Position numbers and translations under genes: made by a program
Part shown: positions 54,206-64,000 of the stretch, piece after piece
Numbering within the stretch: the stretch's first letter is position 1
How the letters are laid out: every line of letters starts with the position of its first letter
The notes under the pieces: generated by a model
What the model saw: the letters and a program-made list of their open reading frames with translations, nothing else
What the model was told of the DNA's origin: nothing
Databases searched by the model: none
Source: Pelodera strongyloides
Lineage: Eukaryota > Nematoda > Chromadorea > Rhabditida > Rhabditidae
DNA length: 64,000 nucleotides
NCBI GenBank assembly: GCA_036852015.1
Contig: JAANDG010000504.1
Span: 44,079-108,078 of the forward strand
Direction of reading: 5' to 3'

Positions 54206-57200
54206 TGTATAAACAAGAAAACAAATCAATACTCAGATCCCTTCATGGGTTTGGCTCAATTCCGGTGCCATGATGGACTTCGTCGCCGACGCAATTGGTG
54301 TTCCACTCATTCCCAGTTATATACCACGTAAGTGTAACCGTAACTTTCGTATAAATTTTTATTAGAAGTGTATTTGTTATATGTAGGATGTAGCCGTAGG
54401 TAGGATAAGCAACGGACCTTCTTTTTTTTTTGAAACGGTTATGTTTCTTCAATGACAAAGTGTATCTGCTCGCTGTTAGCTGTTGCGCTCATTCTAAGAG
54501 TCTAATAGTCACTTAAACATAAGATTTACAACATATTTTAGTATTTATTATATAGCTCATTATTCAGCAATGGTGATGGAAGCTGGTGCAAAGATGTCTT
54601 TCTACGAACGTGTGAAGAGTTTCATCGGACACGGACTTATGAAGCTTCTGTACCCGAGGTTAGTACCATCTAGATATAAACTAAGGTTACGTAAAACAAA
54701 TGTACCTTATAGTTCTAGTTTTCTTCATAAAACAAATATGTGACTTTATTTATTTACGAATGACGATTATATAGCCTATGGTACTTCGCGAGCATAAAAC
54801 AAACAAGGACAACAATTCTGATCTGACTCCCTTTCACCGCAGAACTTCGGCCGGTGCGCGGCCTACAAAAAAAGGGTGGGCCCAGGCATGGTGTCCCACC
54901 TTTTTCGGGCACAGTGTAGGCCGCGCACCAGCTAAGTTTCCTCAGTGTTGGTGTGTGGACTTGACCAATTCGTATTCTATTACAGAATGTTCCCGAAACC
55001 ACAAACGTTGATGTTCCGTGAAGCAATTAGCCCCGATTTTCCCGATCTCTTGGAACTTGCCAGTAAGGTAGAGTCATTTGGCACCTAATATAATTATTTA
55101 TGAAAGTTTTCGTTCACAGTGAGTTTTACAGTCAACGATACGTACACTGCTTTTTTCAGGCTCCTCTGGTCATGGTAAACAGTAATGAACTATACGAATT
55201 CGCTCGGCCAACTCTGCATAAAGTCATCTATATTGGAGGACTTGGAATGCAGTTTAAGGATGCGAAACCATTGGAACCGGTAGGAATCCTATATGTCATC
55301 TGAGGCCGTATTCACCAACACACAGGGAACTCCCTAGTGAGCCCCTTCTGCTCTCGCAATCTCTATGCACTCATTAGCCCCATATGGGGAGGACGGCTCC
55401 CTGCGTGTTGGTGAATACGGTCTCTGGTTACAAATGAACGGTGAACATCAGTGAGTGACCATATTTTCTACGGAGGAAAGACGATTTTCTACCTAATTCC
55501 TTGACCGCCAAGTTCTTTCAGGAATTCGACGCAATCGTAAAGAAGGCGAAAAAGGGCGTTATTTTGTTTTCGTTCGGATCCGTGGCCAAGCTTGATATGA
55601 TGCCTAGAATTTGGAAGGTACCAAGGTTATAACTTTCTCTCGCACACCAATTACTAGATCTCCCTTCCATTTATTTCTCTCTCTTTTTCGCTCATCTCTC
55701 TCTCTCTCTCTCCCTCTCCAGCTATGTATGGCTATAGCTGTCGTTTTCTTTGTGTAAAAATATTTAGCTTTTTTATATATTGTTATTCCACTGTCTTCAA
55801 ACAAACAGTATTATGGCTATGGTCGTGTTGGCGGTATACTTTGATAGTATCGACTTGGTTACTTTTAACATTAGAGTTAGATATACGTTGCCTTAGTAGT
55901 ACTCTAGACTCTAGAGTATGTTTAGTCCATCTAATAAAATACTATTCAGGAAGCGTTCATGACTGCCTTCTCCAAATTCCCCGACTACCAATTTGTCGTC
56001 CGTTATTCTTCTGATGATATTGAGGACATTCGACCGGAAAACGTTCATTTCTTCAAGTGGATTCCACAAAATGATCTTCTGAGTACGATTTTTTTTACTG
56101 TTTTAGCGTTCCATTGCGCATGTGTTATTAGCTAAGTTGTCGTTTGTCCACCTATTTACACTATTTTCTGAGACCATCCTGTGTCTTATAGCACCTATAA
56201 TGATCTCCAATTTTAGAACACGAGAAAACAGTCGGCTTTATCTCTCATGGTGGATACAATAGTGTGCAGGTTAATATTTTTAGAGTAACATATTCCCACA
56301 TGAGTGTTTCACAATAAAAAGTCATGTTTCAAGAGTTTTTGTCTAATTGTTTGTCTATGTATAAGTTTCTTTTTATCTGTAAGTAAACATCACTAACATG
56401 ATCAAGTTTTCACCGAAGTTATGGTTTACTAAATTTTGTGTTTAGCTTTCTTACAGTTGTGGTAGGAATACATCCTTTGTTTATGAATAAAAGATCACGG
56501 AATTCATCTTCTTCTAGAATTTATTGAAAAAATTCCAGGAAACGTTGAACGCCGGCAAACCAATTATGACAATTCCTCTATTTGGCGATCAGCCAAAGAA
56601 TGCCAAATTGGCAGAACAATCTGGATTCGGAATTAATGTTAGAAAGGGAGGAATGAATGCGGATCGATTGGTGAAGGCAATTACGAAAATGGTCACCGAA
56701 AAGAAGTTAGTGTTCTTGTTGTTAGACCATCGTTAATGGTTAATTATTTTGCTGCCCATACTCTTTTTACCAAGTCAATTACTGTAGACAAATTGGGCTA
56801 CGCGTCCTTTGTACGAGTTTCATAAGTTTCATACTAAACGTAGGTTCTTGTAAAACTGCACAACTTGAGAAAAACACACCAGAATTAAATTTTGTCAGAT
56901 ATGGAGAAGTGTCGCATCGTATTTCCGAAATGGTCAAGAAGAAGCCACTGAAACCGGATGAACTTCTTGTGAAATGGACAAATTTCTTGGCTGAATTCAA
57001 GGTAAACCTTTTTTCATTTCAACCTTCTGAAATTTTGGAATGCCATTGTGTAGTCTACTGTAGATTTTTCTGTGGAAATTTCTACAAATTTTTGTTAACC
57101 TACTACTGTCGTTGGACGAAGAAAATGATTGGGTAATAAAAAAAAATCAATAAATCTAACTATTTCAGTCGATCGACAACCTTGTTCCATACGGTACCCA

Positions 57201-57351
57201 TCTGTCCTTTATACAGTACCACTCTCTGGATGTCATCGCTTTCCTGATAGTTGCCCTATTTACCGTATTCTACATTATTTATCGGATACTCAAGGCTCTT
57301 ACATGTCGAGTAGTGAGGATGATTTTCCCTAAGAAAGAAAAGAAGGAATAG
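52337..57351 (+). CDS. UDP-glucuronosyltransferase (UGT1), 15 exons, 532 aa
   Basis: Exons: 52337-52423, 52749-52869, 53012-53085, 53390-53465, 53777-53886, 54237-54327, 54556-54658, 54986-55067, 55160-55279, 55522-55617, 55950-56082, 56217-56269, 56539-56705, 56899-57001, 57169-57351. Phases agree throughout (1,599 bases). UGTs transfer a sugar from a UDP-sugar to small lipophilic molecules in the ER lumen. The product has an N-terminal signal sequence (MLLLNLILFLQVAWAA), an acceptor-binding half (FDLAFAHMYDYCPVG), the donor-binding signature (FISHGGYNSVQETL, then GDQPKNA), and a C-terminal membrane span (about 494-514) with a Lys-rich tail ending KKEKKE, an ER-retention type. The catalytic His usually found shortly after the signal peptide appears as Gln (ANSQ) at the exon 1/2 junction. 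TTTCAG lies 13 bases before the ATG. AATAAA is at 57,389-57,394. Confidence 0.92.
53183..53285. repeat. Short minisatellite in a UGT1 intron
   Basis: About three units of 'gacctagtcaatgacctag' with 'tcgcagataaat'-type spacers. Confidence 0.75.
54847..54957. mobile_element. GC-rich hairpin element in a UGT1 intron
   Basis: 'ggccggtgcgcggcctacaa' faces 'tgtaggccgcgcaccagc'. A fragment with 'gaccgcgcaccggcc' is at about 60,840. Confidence 0.7.
55303..55426. mobile_element. Short MITE, family H
   Basis: Ends 'gaggccgtattcaccaacac' and 'gtgttggtgaatacggtctc'. It is in the intron between exons 9 and 10 of UGT1. Confidence 0.85.
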
Positions 57352-57710
57352 AAATAGATATTACATTTATACATATCGTGTACATTTTAATAAAGTGATA
57401 TTTCTAAGAACCTTGTTTTGTACTTATATCATATGGCCAACAATTGTGAAAATGGGTTTATTTTCTGTGAATTATGAAACAGAATTTCTATCAAATTGTT
57501 TTTGAGACAAATGATTAACGAAGTATACGTGTGCTATGCGGATGAATAGCTCGCACGGGATCGTCTGCGCCAGTCTGATTGAAACGCACTTGGATGTGCT
57601 GGTGATCATTTATTTTGCAAAACTTAATATCATTTGCATAGCAACTTCATAATTAGCTTACGAAACGATGAATAAATAGGTTGCCCAGAACGGTGGGTCT
57701 ATCCATCAAC

Positions 57711-58197
57711 ATGGCTCAGTCAGTTCCTCCCGGTGATATCGGCACCCAGCCCAACGCCAAGGTCGTCTTCAACGCCCCCTACGATGACAAGCACACCTAC
57801 CACATCAAGGTAGGCTTTCGGAACTGCTTTTTTTCTTCCTACGGGAGTGTGTAAGTGTAAGGCTGGGATTATTCCACGACCTTGTATCATGTACTTATAC
57901 CGTATCTTTTAGGTGACCAACTCCGGAGGACGTCGTATCGGATGGGCCTTCAAGACCACCAACATGAAGCGTCTTGGTGTGGACCCTCCCTGCGGTGTGC
58001 TCGACCCCAAGGAGGCTGTGCTTGTCGCCGTCTCTTGCGATGCCTTCCAGTACGGACAGGAGGACACCAACAACGACCGTATCACCATCGAGTGGACCAA
58101 CACCCCCGATGGTGCCGCCAAGCAGTTCCGCCGTGAGTGGTTCCAGGGAGACGGAATGGTCCGCAGAAAGAATCTGCCCATCGAGTACAACCCATAA
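57711..58197 (+). CDS. msp: Major sperm protein, 127 aa, two exons
   Basis: Exons 57711-57809 and 57913-58197, phase 0 (TATCTTTTAG acceptor), 384 bases in all. The product starts [20 protein letters not shown] and ends KNLPIEYNP. It is the standard MSP length and carries the conserved [19 protein letters not shown] core. MSP is the cytoskeletal protein that drives amoeboid sperm crawling in nematodes; released MSP also signals to oocytes and gonadal sheath. The intron after HIK is notable because the Caenorhabditis genes are generally intronless, while intron-bearing MSP genes occur in other nematodes. AATAAA lies at 58,213-58,218. The coding DNA is much more GC-rich than its surroundings, typical of highly expressed genes. 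It sits between two oppositely oriented UGT genes. Confidence 0.97.
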
Positions 58198-58219
58198 GAA
58201 TGCTATATTTGTAATAAAC

Positions 58220-58925
58220 AATTTCCCTCCACTGCCTTATGAGCAATTTTATTTGTAGGTGTTACATAGGTTGTAGATACTCTGACGTGTTTCTAGTCGT
58301 ACTTTTTGTGCAGTTGCGCTTTTTGATTGCAGAATTTGATTGCTTGATTGACAGCTGTGCACGTAGTCTTATAGGTCACATCTCGTCGGACTTGTACCCA
58401 AGTGGTGCCTTGTTCCTTCACATTTATTAGTCTACTCTATGTTTGCCAAGTACAACTACTATCTACTCGTCTACTATTGTCTACTATACTACGTAACTAG
58501 TCGAGAGGTTGACATTCAGTTGAAACGACCGCAGGCAGCCCACTCCCTTGCTCTCAGAAGCTTTCGCAAGAAACTCCTCGAGTACCCGTTCATGACAAGA
58601 GACAGTTGCAGGCGCAGTTGCAGATTCTTGACAGCCGCCTGAAAACTACAGTGTCAGCCTACAGTGTCGTTTTTCAGTACGAGTTCAAAAACGTCATATA
58701 TTTGAACCATTGAAAACATGAAAACTATTGCTAGTTTTTTGGTAATATATGGATGTATAATATTCATAACAATATTAACAGTAACAATGATTTTAATCTT
58801 CTATAGTACAATGATTGTACCCCCTAATTCCTAATTAAGAAGGGTTTCTCTCTTCATGGGGACGTCCGTAGTTAACAAAGTACAGTAGACACGTGTCGAG
58901 CCTTTGGACTCCCGAGGTTTTTAGA
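58220..58925. other. No gene seen
   Basis: Spacer between MSP and the Penelope-like remnant. It has only short frames and a small repeat 'acagtgtcagcctacagtgt'. Confidence 0.4.
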
Positions 58926-59650
58926 ATAAAAGACAAGTCGCAATTCTTATCTTTATTCAAATCACCAACGTTTCGGCAAAGCCATTATCAAGGTGAAACA
59001 ACCTGCAATTACTACGAATAACTAACTGTGCATTCAAAATTACATAAACGAACGGACACAAATTTGCATATACAATGAAACATACATAACTACCGAACTC
59101 ATTAAAAGTGATGTGAAACACATGGTAGGACGGGCAGACGAGGATGTAGAACGCTCAAACTTCCTGTTCAGTGACGGCTGATTCTCTCTAATAGAGATTG
59201 CCTCCTGTATCAGAAGTCTTCGGGGATGACTCTCCCGGTGAAGAATAGATACAGAAAAGCTGAATTCACCATTAAAGTCCTGGTGTGATTCAGTAAAGTG
59301 AAGATCTAGCATCTTACCCCTAGCCTTGTGCTGAGAAACCCGCTCCTTAAGCGGTTGAGTAGTCTGGCCTATGTAGAATTCCTCGCACAGATTACATGTT
59401 ATCTTATAGATTTTTTTTTTTTATATCATATATTTAATTCCTAATTGTTCGTTATGCTTGAATGCGGCGTTGCTTTTAGAAAGCGTCTTGATCTTGCATT
59501 GGTCGGGAGGATTGGTCGGGCGGAGTGACACGCCTTGTCTGACGTCCGATTCATAGTTACTCTGAGCTTGGTTTCTAATTACTTTGAGTTCTCCGGCAAA
59601 CTTTACGCGCACTTTCCTTCTCCACAATAAAAACAACAGTATACACAATT
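58925..59650 (-). mobile_element. Penelope-like retroelement remnant (GIY-YIG end)
   Basis: On minus, the frame from about 59,648 to a stop at 59,042-59,040 contains TCNLCEEFYIGQTTQPLKER and then H-x-K, HFTESHQ and LIQEAISIRENQPSLNRKF. That is the Cys-rich start, YIG, Arg/His, Glu and Asn pattern of the GIY-YIG endonuclease that ends Penelope-like polymerases. One in-frame TAA (59,423-59,421) sits next to a 12-A run. The reverse-transcriptase part is missing, so the copy is 5'-truncated and dead. It lies directly beyond the 3' end of UGT2. Downstream of the stop is a hammerhead-like stretch (see findings). Confidence 0.75.
58961..58996 (-). ncRNA. Degraded hammerhead-ribozyme-like motif
   Basis: On minus: CACCTTGATAATGGC, then TTTGCCGAAACG, then TTGGTG. 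The GGC-TTT-GCC mini-stem sits between a TGATAA core and GAAAC, and CACC can pair with GGTG. Penelope-like elements are known to carry minimal hammerheads with CTGATGA and GAAAC cores. Here two core positions differ, so activity is doubtful. Confidence 0.4.
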
Positions 59651-59697
59651 TTTTATTCGTCTATAAAAACACCAAAAAAGCTGCGACCCGCAATTTT

Positions 59698-61552
59698 TTA
59701 CTCCTTCTTTGCCTTTTTATTGCAAAACAATCGAACAACTCGGCAGGTGACGGTCTTCAATATCCTGTACAAGACGTACAGTATGACGAAGATCGAAAGG
59801 GCCAAAAATGCCATAACATCCAGAGAGTGGTACTGTACAAATGAGAGGTGCGCACCATAGGGAACCAGGTTGTCGAGTGTCTGTAAATGGAAATATAGTC
59901 AATTTTCCAGGTTGGAATTTCTATGTGGTATTTCCCAATCCAGTTCCCAAACCGGGTTACTCTGCAGAATCAATGCTTTTGTTCGTAGTTCGGCATCGTG
60001 AAATATCGTATGGCTACTATGAGGTGTTTTAAATGTGCGCAATAAAAGATAGTTCCATTGATTACTTAGAAAAAAAAACAAAGTTTTACCTTGAATTCGG
60101 ACAAAAAGTTGGTCCATTTCACAAGAAGTTCATCCGGTTTCAGTGGCTTCTTCTTGACCATTTCCGAAATTCGACGAGAAACTTCTCCATATCTGAAAAA
60201 GGTTAATGTGTTAGCGAGCACGTCAGCCGAAGAAGAGTTCTTGCATAATGTCGTGTGGTCGTAAATTGATTCCGACCATGCATTTGCTGCTAAGTGCGCA
60301 TATAATCGTTAATCAATATCTTATTATATAAAAGAGAAAGATTTTTTGTCACAATGTCGGAAACGAAATCAATAACACGTTTCAAGGTTTTGGTATAAGC
60401 AGTCCAACTTTTCGCAACTCCAAAAGAAGCAAAATGAGTCTCAGTACCTGAATTATAGGCAAAACGTTTCAAGCGTTTCGTATAAGTATGCCCATTTTTG
60501 TGAGACGTTGAAGTTTTGGAAAGTCGCCTAAGGCGGCGATAGCCGTAGCCGTCTGGTATTTAATTTGAAAGTAAGAAACTAACTTCTTATCGGTGACCAT
60601 TTTCGTAATTGCCTTCACCAGTCGATCCGCATTCATTCCTCCCTTTTTAACATTAATTCCGAATCCAGATTGTTCTGCCAATTTGGCATTCTTTGGCTGA
60701 TCACCAAATAAAGGTACCGTGATAATCGGTTTGCCGGAATTAAGCGTTTCCTGGAAGGAACACAAATATTATTAAGAAGTGTGATGACCTAGATGATATT
60801 GATTGCGGAAACGCCATGCGTAGGCATGCCCCTCTTTTGTCGACCGCGCACCGGCCAAAATTGTTTCAAGTTGTTTTGGGGTGGGTATTGTGCCTCGAAA
60901 GATAGACTTCGTACACACTCACCTGAATGCTATTGTACCCTCCATGTGAGATGAAACCCACCGTTCTGTTGTGCTCTAAAAATTGGGGTACATAATGTTA
61001 TATACTGTATTAATCGAGACGTAATTGAGGTGTAAATGTTTGGCAATACTGAACTCATGGCAGAAATCCGCAGAGAAACACTGTATTGATGTCGTTCGAA
61101 CTTTCGTACCATCGTATGAAACTCACTGAGAAGATCATTTTGTGGAATCCACTTGAAGAAATGAACGTTTTCCGGTCGAATGTCCTCAATATCATCAGAA
61201 GAATAACGGACGACAAATTGGTAGTCGGGGAACTTGGAGAAGGCAGTCATGAACGATTCCTGAAGTGAAATTGAATGAAATTGAATGTACTCAAACCCAG
61301 AGGCCCAGAGGCGCTCTAGTTGTTGAGGTGAAATATCGCTCTGTGTGCTACAAACACCCTGAACGTAAATACTATGTTTTTCAGCACCGAGAATTGTAAG
61401 TGAGGAACTTAGAGAATTAGGGAGGGAGAGAGATACACAAAGTTTTAGTCACATACCTTCCAAATCCTGGGCATTTGGTCAATCTTGGCCACAGATCCGA
61501 AAGACATTAGAATAACGCCCTTCTTAGCGTTCTTCACGATATTTTCGAATTC
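59698..61552 (-). CDS. UDP-glucuronosyltransferase (UGT2), 3' six exons only
   Basis: Exons on minus: 61552-61457, 61259-61127, 60975-60923, 60750-60584, 60192-60090, 59880-59698. They correspond one-to-one, with identical lengths and phases, to exons 10-15 of UGT1. They encode the donor-binding half (FISHGGYNSIQ, GDQPKNAKLAEQSG), the C-terminal membrane span and a Lys-rich tail ending KKAKKE. AATAAA is at about 59,657-59,652. Nothing equivalent to exons 1-9 is found upstream; instead a non-LTR retrotransposon begins within about 100 bases. Either the 5' exons lie beyond the window across a large intron or the gene is truncated. Parts of exons 2 and 4 of this set are almost identical to UGT1 while the other exons differ at about a fifth of sites, pointing to gene conversion. 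Confidence 0.8.
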
Positions 61553-61963
61553 CTGAAATGGTACACATTGACCGTAAGCGAAACGCGTTTGCAAATGTGT
61601 CCCGGGAAATAAAATAAAAATGTATTTTGTCTGTGTCCGGGTGCAGAGCGGTTGCCTCGCGGCCCGCTCTCACCAACAGTTCTTATTTTCTCGACTGTGA
61701 GCTTCAATATTGCTCGAATCTATTACTATTCGGCTCTAACTGACCGTCGTTGTCTCCGCTATTAGCCCCTTTGAAGCTGTTGGTGGATACTGTGGAAAAG
61801 CTCTGTCGGCGAGCATAAATTCGAAGAAACCTGCCGAATTTATCTGGTGAGCCCTTAAAAGTTGTCTCTCGTTGTCTGCGACCTCTCTCTGTCACCCGCT
61901 ACCTCTCGAAGGGTACCCATCGCGCCCTACCAATTTGTTGATCTTTTGATCTCGCCTGTGAAA

Positions 61964-62842
61964 ATGGGCAAAGGAAGGCCCAAAAGGAAAAGGCATGATA
62001 GTGTATCATCGATCGACTCTATGACGATTGATACCTGTTCACGTCCTGGAACAGCTGATCCTCAGGGACAGGATATGATGCGACACCATATTACAGCCTT
62101 GTACCACCTCAGTAAAAAAGGAAGTAGTAATGTGGTGAAGCAGCTGATTGAACGTCTTGTCTCTGTGTTCCAAATTCAGGAGAAGCAAGTTGATGAGAAG
62201 AAGGAGGAGCTGGCTCTCCAGCTCAGCAGCATCAAGACCAAAGCTGAAGAAGTTGAGGCCTGCCTCCAAGGGCAAATCTCGGAAGTGAGAAAAATGGTGG
62301 ACGAACTTAAGTCCAAGACTGTAGCGTTGGAAAAGAAGCCAACTGCGTCAGGTCAGGTTTTTGAGGAAGGTTACAGAGTCCGCAGCTTAGTTCTTAGCGG
62401 AATGGATTTACCTACCCCAAACCACATTCAAAACTCACAGGGTAGAGTTCATTCGCTCAAGAGCCAGGTTGAGGATATTTTGGCCTTCTTAGGTGTTAGT
62501 TATGTTGTTGTGGACTGTTTCCAAATGGGCCTTCACTTAGTGAAGGTCAGATTTGGAACACGTGAGGCCGTTCAGGAGGTTCTCAAGCGTGCATCCCGTC
62601 TCCGGTACTCGCCGTTTAGCAAGGTACATATTCGTCCTTCGCTAACAGCTGAGGAAAGAACGACGCGCTCGGCGAACCTTCGTAACGCCCTACACGAGAA
62701 GAAGGAGCGCGAATCGCGTGGCGAGCATGTTTTCATTCGGCATAACTCAAACTTTCTGGAGTTTTCCGTTGAAAAGACGCGACCTATGCGCCGAAACGCT
62801 CCGGCTTCTAATAATGTTCACTCAAACCGGTCCAGAATCTAG
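61964..62842 (+). CDS. Non-LTR retrotransposon ORF1
   Basis: An open frame of 293 codons from the ATG at 61,964 (an upstream in-frame ATG at 61,862 is also possible). The start is basic (MGKGRPKRKRHDS). Residues about 60-120 look like a coiled coil (QIQEKQVDEKKEELALQLSS). A C-terminal half with alternating basic and hydrophobic segments (VDCFQMGLHLVKVRFGTREA) recalls the RNA-binding folds of LINE ORF1 proteins. It is followed 35 bases later by an endonuclease frame. ORF1 products of such elements bind the element RNA. A probable 5' UTR runs from about 61,605. Confidence 0.7.
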   Translation: MGKGRPKRKRHDSVSSIDSMTIDTCSRPGTADPQGQDMMRHHITALYHLSKKGSSNVVKQLIERLVSVFQIQEKQVDEKKEELALQLSSIKTKAEEVEACLQGQISEVRKMVDELKSKTVALEKKPTASGQVFEEGYRVRSLVLSGMDLPTPNHIQNSQGRVHSLKSQVEDILAFLGVSYVVVDCFQMGLHLVKVRFGTREAVQEVLKRASRLRYSPFSKVHIRPSLTAEERTTRSANLRNALHEKKERESRGEHVFIRHNSNFLEFSVEKTRPMRRNAPASNNVHSNRSRI

Positions 62843-62877
62843 GTTCCTTAAGAGTCAATGAGAAGACATCAAAGATT

Positions 62878-64000
62878 ATGTACAGTAATATTTTGTCAAT
62901 GAGAAAAAAGTTACCAGAAATTAAAGTCATTCTTGACTCTTATGGCCCAGATATTATGTTATTCACTGAGACTTGGTTAAATGATTCCCATTCTGATTCT
63001 AGTATGATTTCTCAGCTTACTGGTTATTTTTTGTTAAGAACTGATCGTAAAACTACATCGGAGGGGCGTAGGAATGCTTCTAAAAGTTTTCTTATTAGCA
63101 ATGTTGTTTCTCAGTACAATGATACGTGGTTTGAAGCTTTAATTACAGATGTTTATTTTCCTCGCCCGTTACGTATTTGTTTAGTTTATTTCAAGCCTGG
63201 TTGCTCTCTCGATAATGTTGTTTCTTTAACTGATTATTTGGCCCAATATGTTTCTGTCGATTTCCCATGTCTAATAGTTGGAGACTTTAATCTGCCGTCT
63301 ATTAACTGGACAGAGAAAAAGGCTAATGGAGCTAGTCCATCTCTTTTCTTAGAATTTTGTCAATCAGCTAATTGGAAGCAACATGTCCAGTTTAATACTC
63401 GGCAAAATCATTGTTTAGATTTGGTATTGACATCGGATGATATCATACAATCTCCTGTGTTGTGTCTTCCCCCACCACTTAAATGTGACCATTGTTTGCT
63501 CGTTTTTGATGTTTGCATGTCCAGTGATACTCCGATAATTAGATCAGCATATGATTTCAGTAAGGCCGACTATGACTCTATTTCTAGTGAGTTAGCGTCC
63601 ATTGATTGGCATCATATGCTCCAAGTGTATCCAAATGCTGACGAGTTGTACAAATACTTTGTGTGTTTAACTCATGAGTTAATGTTTAAGTACATCCCTG
63701 TCAAGAAAGTGTCAGTCGGTGGTATTAAAATTCCCAAGCACATAGAAAATTTGATTCGCCAAAAAGAAAGGCTCCTGCCAATGGTAGATCAAAGTGCTGG
63801 GCACAAAGAAAAGTACGAACTCGTAAGTAGGTGGCTAAAAAGAGAGTCCGAGAGATATTATAGTAATGTAGAAAGGAAAATTATAAACTCGGGACAACTG
63901 AAGCAACTTTATAAATATATATCTGCTTGTACGTCACGCTCTGTTAAGTCTAATCATACTGTAATAGATCTTGATAATAATGTTTTCGTATCTGATAAAG
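62878..64000 (+). CDS. Non-LTR retrotransposon ORF2 (endonuclease part, continues off window)
   Basis: Open without a stop from the ATG at 62,878 to the window end; upstream codons in frame (to about 62,840) may also belong to it. The frame reads IMYSNILSMRKKLPEIK and PDIMLFTETWLND, then CLIVGDFNLPSINW, NHCLDLVLTS and CDHCLLVF. This is the AP-type endonuclease of Jockey/CR1-like LINEs, with the usual SDH motif changed to CDH. The reverse transcriptase should follow beyond the window. The lack of stops over more than 370 codons suggests a fairly young copy. Confidence 0.85.
   Translation, partial: MYSNILSMRKKLPEIKVILDSYGPDIMLFTETWLNDSHSDSSMISQLTGYFLLRTDRKTTSEGRRNASKSFLISNVVSQYNDTWFEALITDVYFPRPLRICLVYFKPGCSLDNVVSLTDYLAQYVSVDFPCLIVGDFNLPSINWTEKKANGASPSLFLEFCQSANWKQHVQFNTRQNHCLDLVLTSDDIIQSPVLCLPPPLKCDHCLLVFDVCMSSDTPIIRSAYDFSKADYDSISSELASIDWHHMLQVYPNADELYKYFVCLTHELMFKYIPVKKVSVGGIKIPKHIENLIRQKERLLPMVDQSAGHKEKYELVSRWLKRESERYYSNVERKIINSGQLKQLYKYISACTSRSVKSNHTVIDLDNNVFVSDK

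Noticed and set aside
57882..58258. Overlapping frames in and opposite the MSP exon
   Set aside because: They are shadows of the GC-rich MSP coding exon.

Overview
The window looks like nuclear DNA from a nematode, probably a rhabditid. It is AT-rich. Genes are split by introns with TTTTCAG/TTTTAG acceptors, and acceptor-like sites sit directly before several start codons, as expected for spliced-leader trans-splicing. One gene encodes a complete 127-residue major sperm protein (MSP), a nematode-specific family. The species cannot be named from the sequence alone. It is unlike compact Caenorhabditis DNA because introns are long and full of hairpin transposons.

Layout. (1) 1-10.8 kb plus an outlier at 29.5-29.8 kb: six related two-exon genes for short secreted peptides. 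They share a near-constant signal peptide and a highly variable C-terminal peptide on its own exon. Two of them lie in a tandem duplication of about 2.2-2.5 kb. (2) 11-17 kb: no confident gene, only hairpin elements, SINEs and degraded coding-like scraps. (3) 17.7-23.2 kb, minus strand: four consecutive phase-0 exons of a gene I do not recognise. (4) 24-31.6 kb: microsatellites, SINEs and a large interrupted inverted-repeat element carrying a frameshifted ORF. (5) 31.8-47.5 kb, minus strand: a 25-exon, about 1,030-residue Caspr/neurexin-IV-like membrane protein. Its introns hold a 35-bp minisatellite, a tRNA-derived SINE and an MSP pseudogene fragment. (6) 47.5-52.3 kb: no supported gene. (7) 52.3-61.6 kb: a complete 15-exon UDP-glucuronosyltransferase (UGT) on plus, a two-exon MSP gene on plus, a Penelope-like retroelement remnant on minus, and the 3' six exons of a second UGT on minus. 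(8) 61.6-64.0 kb: the 5' part of a non-LTR retrotransposon (ORF1 and the endonuclease part of ORF2), running off the window and sitting where the second UGT's 5' exons would lie.

The genes do not form a pathway. The UGTs act in detoxification in the endoplasmic reticulum, MSP in sperm motility and signalling, and the Caspr-like protein in cell adhesion. The peptide cluster is the most distinctive local system. In four of six members the exon junction splits a codon that completes a Lys-Arg processing site or its diverged counterpart, so each second exon behaves as an exchangeable mature-peptide cassette. Hairpin transposons inserting at TTAA shape the whole window, and three insertions can be read directly as filled/empty pairs between the tandem peptide-gene copies.
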